NCBI GenBank assembly: GCA_023139575.1
Contig: JAGLNJ010000006.1
Coordinates: 1-46,124, forward strand
Length of the DNA stretch: 46,124 nucleotides
Origin: Candidatus Omnitrophota bacterium
GTDB taxonomy: Bacteria > Omnitrophota > Gorgyraeia > Zapsychrales > JANLHA01
Direction of reading: 5' to 3'
Positions 44,857 through 46,124 of the stretch are shown here, piece after piece. Position 1 is the stretch's first letter. Every line of letters begins with the position of its first letter. The notes under the pieces were generated by a model. That model saw nothing but the letters and a program-made list of their open reading frames with translations. It was not told where the DNA came from and searched no databases. Both the position numbers and the translations under genes were made by a program.

Positions 44857-46124
44857 ATGACAGACAAAAATTTACAGACAATTCCGGAGTATTTTGGAGA
44901 ACAAGTATTTAGTTTAAAAGTAATGGTGAATTATCTTTCGGAAAAGGCTTATAAATCATTAAGCACAACTATTAAAAAAAGTGGGATCTTGGAGCCCGGC
45001 ATTGCGGATGAGGTTGCTGATGCAATGAAGACATGGGCAGTTGCAAAGGGCGCGACTCACTTTACTCATTGGTTTCAGCCATTAACCGGGGCAACGGCAG
45101 AAAAGCATGATTCTTTTATTTCTCCCGATGGAGATAGTGGCGTTATTATGAAATTTTCAGGTAAGGAATTAATACAGGGTGAACCCGATGCGTCAAGTTT
45201 TCCCTCAGGAGGTTTAAGGCCTACTTTTGAGGCAAGAGGTTACACCGGATGGGACCCGACAAGCCCTGCTTTTATAAAAGAAGGGCCGAATAGCGCAACG
45301 CTTTGTATTCCTACATATTTTGTCGGATACAAAGGTGAGGCGCTTGACAAGAAGACACCTTTATTGCGTTCTATGAAAGCTCTTTCCAAACAGGTTTGCC
45401 GTTTAGGTGAATTGTTCGGCATTAAAAGTAAGGGTAAGATAGCTTATGCTACTTTAGGAGGCGAGCAGGAATATTTTCTTATTGACAGGGAATATTATTA
45501 TTCCCGTATTGATCTTCTTCAAACAGGCAGGACCCTTTTTGGAAAAGAACCGGCAAAGCATCAGCAAATGGCAGATCATTATTTTGGTGCTATAAAGGGG
45601 AGAATAATGGGATTTATGGAAGATCTGGATAATGAATTGTGGAGGTTTGGAGTCCCTGCAAAAACCCGGCATAATGAGGTTGCCCCTGCACAGTTTGAAC
45701 TCGCTCCTGTTTTTGAAAACCTTAATCTGGCAGTTGATCATAATATGATAACTATGGAAATAATGCAGAAGGTTGCAGGAAAACATGACTTGGTCTGCCT
45801 TTTGCATGAAAAACCTTTTGCAGGGATTAACGGCTCAGGAAAGCACAATAATTGGGCAATTGTCGGGCCTGATGGAAAAAACTGGCTTGCCCCGGGAAAA
45901 AATCCGCATGATAATGCAAAATTTCTTGTTATGCTTTGTGCGGTTATAAAAGCAGTTGATACTCATGCAGGGCTCCTTCGTTCAACAGTTGCATCTGCGG
46001 GAAATGATCACAGGCTTGGTTCCCATGAGGCTCCTCCTGCAATTATATCTATTTTTTTGGGAGAGCAGTTGACGGATATAATTGAGCAGATAGAAAAAGG
46101 CGGGGCCAAGATGTCCAAAAAGGG
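44857..46124 (+). CDS. glnN: Glutamine synthetase type III, second copy, 3'-truncated by window edge
   Basis: Paralogue of the nif-operon enzyme at 21521. It begins at ATG 44857 after GGAGAAAAGATA and stays open to the window end (422 codons seen of about 700). The diagnostic type III stretches are all present: [68 protein letters not shown] and [15 protein letters not shown]. Differences from the first copy cluster in surface loops (for example [10 protein letters not shown] against [10 protein letters not shown]). It follows glutamine-consuming genes and probably serves general assimilation, while the other copy serves fixation. That division is inference. Confidence 0.95.
   Translation, partial: MTDKNLQTIPEYFGEQVFSLKVMVNYLSEKAYKSLSTTIKKSGILEPGIADEVADAMKTWAVAKGATHFTHWFQPLTGATAEKHDSFISPDGDSGVIMKFSGKELIQGEPDASSFPSGGLRPTFEARGYTGWDPTSPAFIKEGPNSATLCIPTYFVGYKGEALDKKTPLLRSMKALSKQVCRLGELFGIKSKGKIAYATLGGEQEYFLIDREYYYSRIDLLQTGRTLFGKEPAKHQQMADHYFGAIKGRIMGFMEDLDNELWRFGVPAKTRHNEVAPAQFELAPVFENLNLAVDHNMITMEIMQKVAGKHDLVCLLHEKPFAGINGSGKHNNWAIVGPDGKNWLAPGKNPHDNAKFLVMLCAVIKAVDTHAGLLRSTVASAGNDHRLGSHEAPPAIISIFLGEQLTDIIEQIEKGGAKMSKK

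Overview
The window (about 46 kb, AT-rich, nearly every gene on the + strand) comes from a Gram-negative-type bacterium. Outer-membrane features are a TorF-like porin, a TolC-type channel and an RND pump. It fixes nitrogen, and the layout looks like an anaerobe: clostridial/methanogen-style nifH-nifI1-nifI2-nifD-nifK-nifE-nifN-nifB, a short NifK, NifD with the anaerobe-type insertion, a stand-alone NifB and type III glutamine synthetases. The phylum cannot be fixed from the sequence. An Omnitrophota/Elusimicrobiota-like or other deep-branching diderm is my low-confidence guess.

Layout. 1-9908: housekeeping genes: groEL (5' end outside the window), a CBS-less IMP dehydrogenase (GuaB3 type), guaA with an odd basic N-terminal extension, dnaE and nadB. 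9909-10352: a non-coding leader with one strong sigma70-type promoter followed by three tandem units. Each unit is a small hairpin with a six-base loop (A at position 1, G at position 4) whose 3' arm overlaps a strong intrinsic terminator. This is the signature expected of RNA targets of ANTAR antitermination proteins. 10353-25918: a continuous run of 16 genes: porin, amtB, glnK, nifH, nifI1, nifI2, nifD, nifK, nifE, nifN, nifB, glnN, a thioredoxin-like [2Fe-2S] ferredoxin, nifV, a small unknown gene and a GNAT acetyltransferase. 25919-26291: palindromic repeats, then a promoter with an operator. 26292-32002: tetR plus a tolC/adaptor/RND efflux operon with a very short adaptor and an RND pump lacking the usual TM4 aspartates. 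32003-36998: a scarred region with a duplicated scrap of ptsP, an aspartase pseudogene, an intact GAF-GAF-ANTAR regulator, a scrap of a PII gene and an intact nitrogen-PTS enzyme I. 37239-46124: carA, carB, purF, pyrG and the 5' part of a second type III glutamine synthetase.

How it fits together. The main proposal is that nitrogen acquisition and fixation are controlled by transcription antitermination. A constitutive-looking promoter feeds a leader with three terminators in series, and an ANTAR protein (the obvious candidate is at 33397-34647) would bind the hexaloops and let polymerase through into the amtB-nif operon. I saw no sigma54 -24/-12 element in the leader and no nifA in the window. 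NifI1/NifI2 would add post-translational ammonium switch-off, and a PII protein lacking the uridylylation tyrosine sits with AmtB. A further hexaloop hairpin followed by a T-run precedes the second glutamine synthetase and may belong to the same regulon. The RNA structures were read by eye and the regulator-target link is inference.
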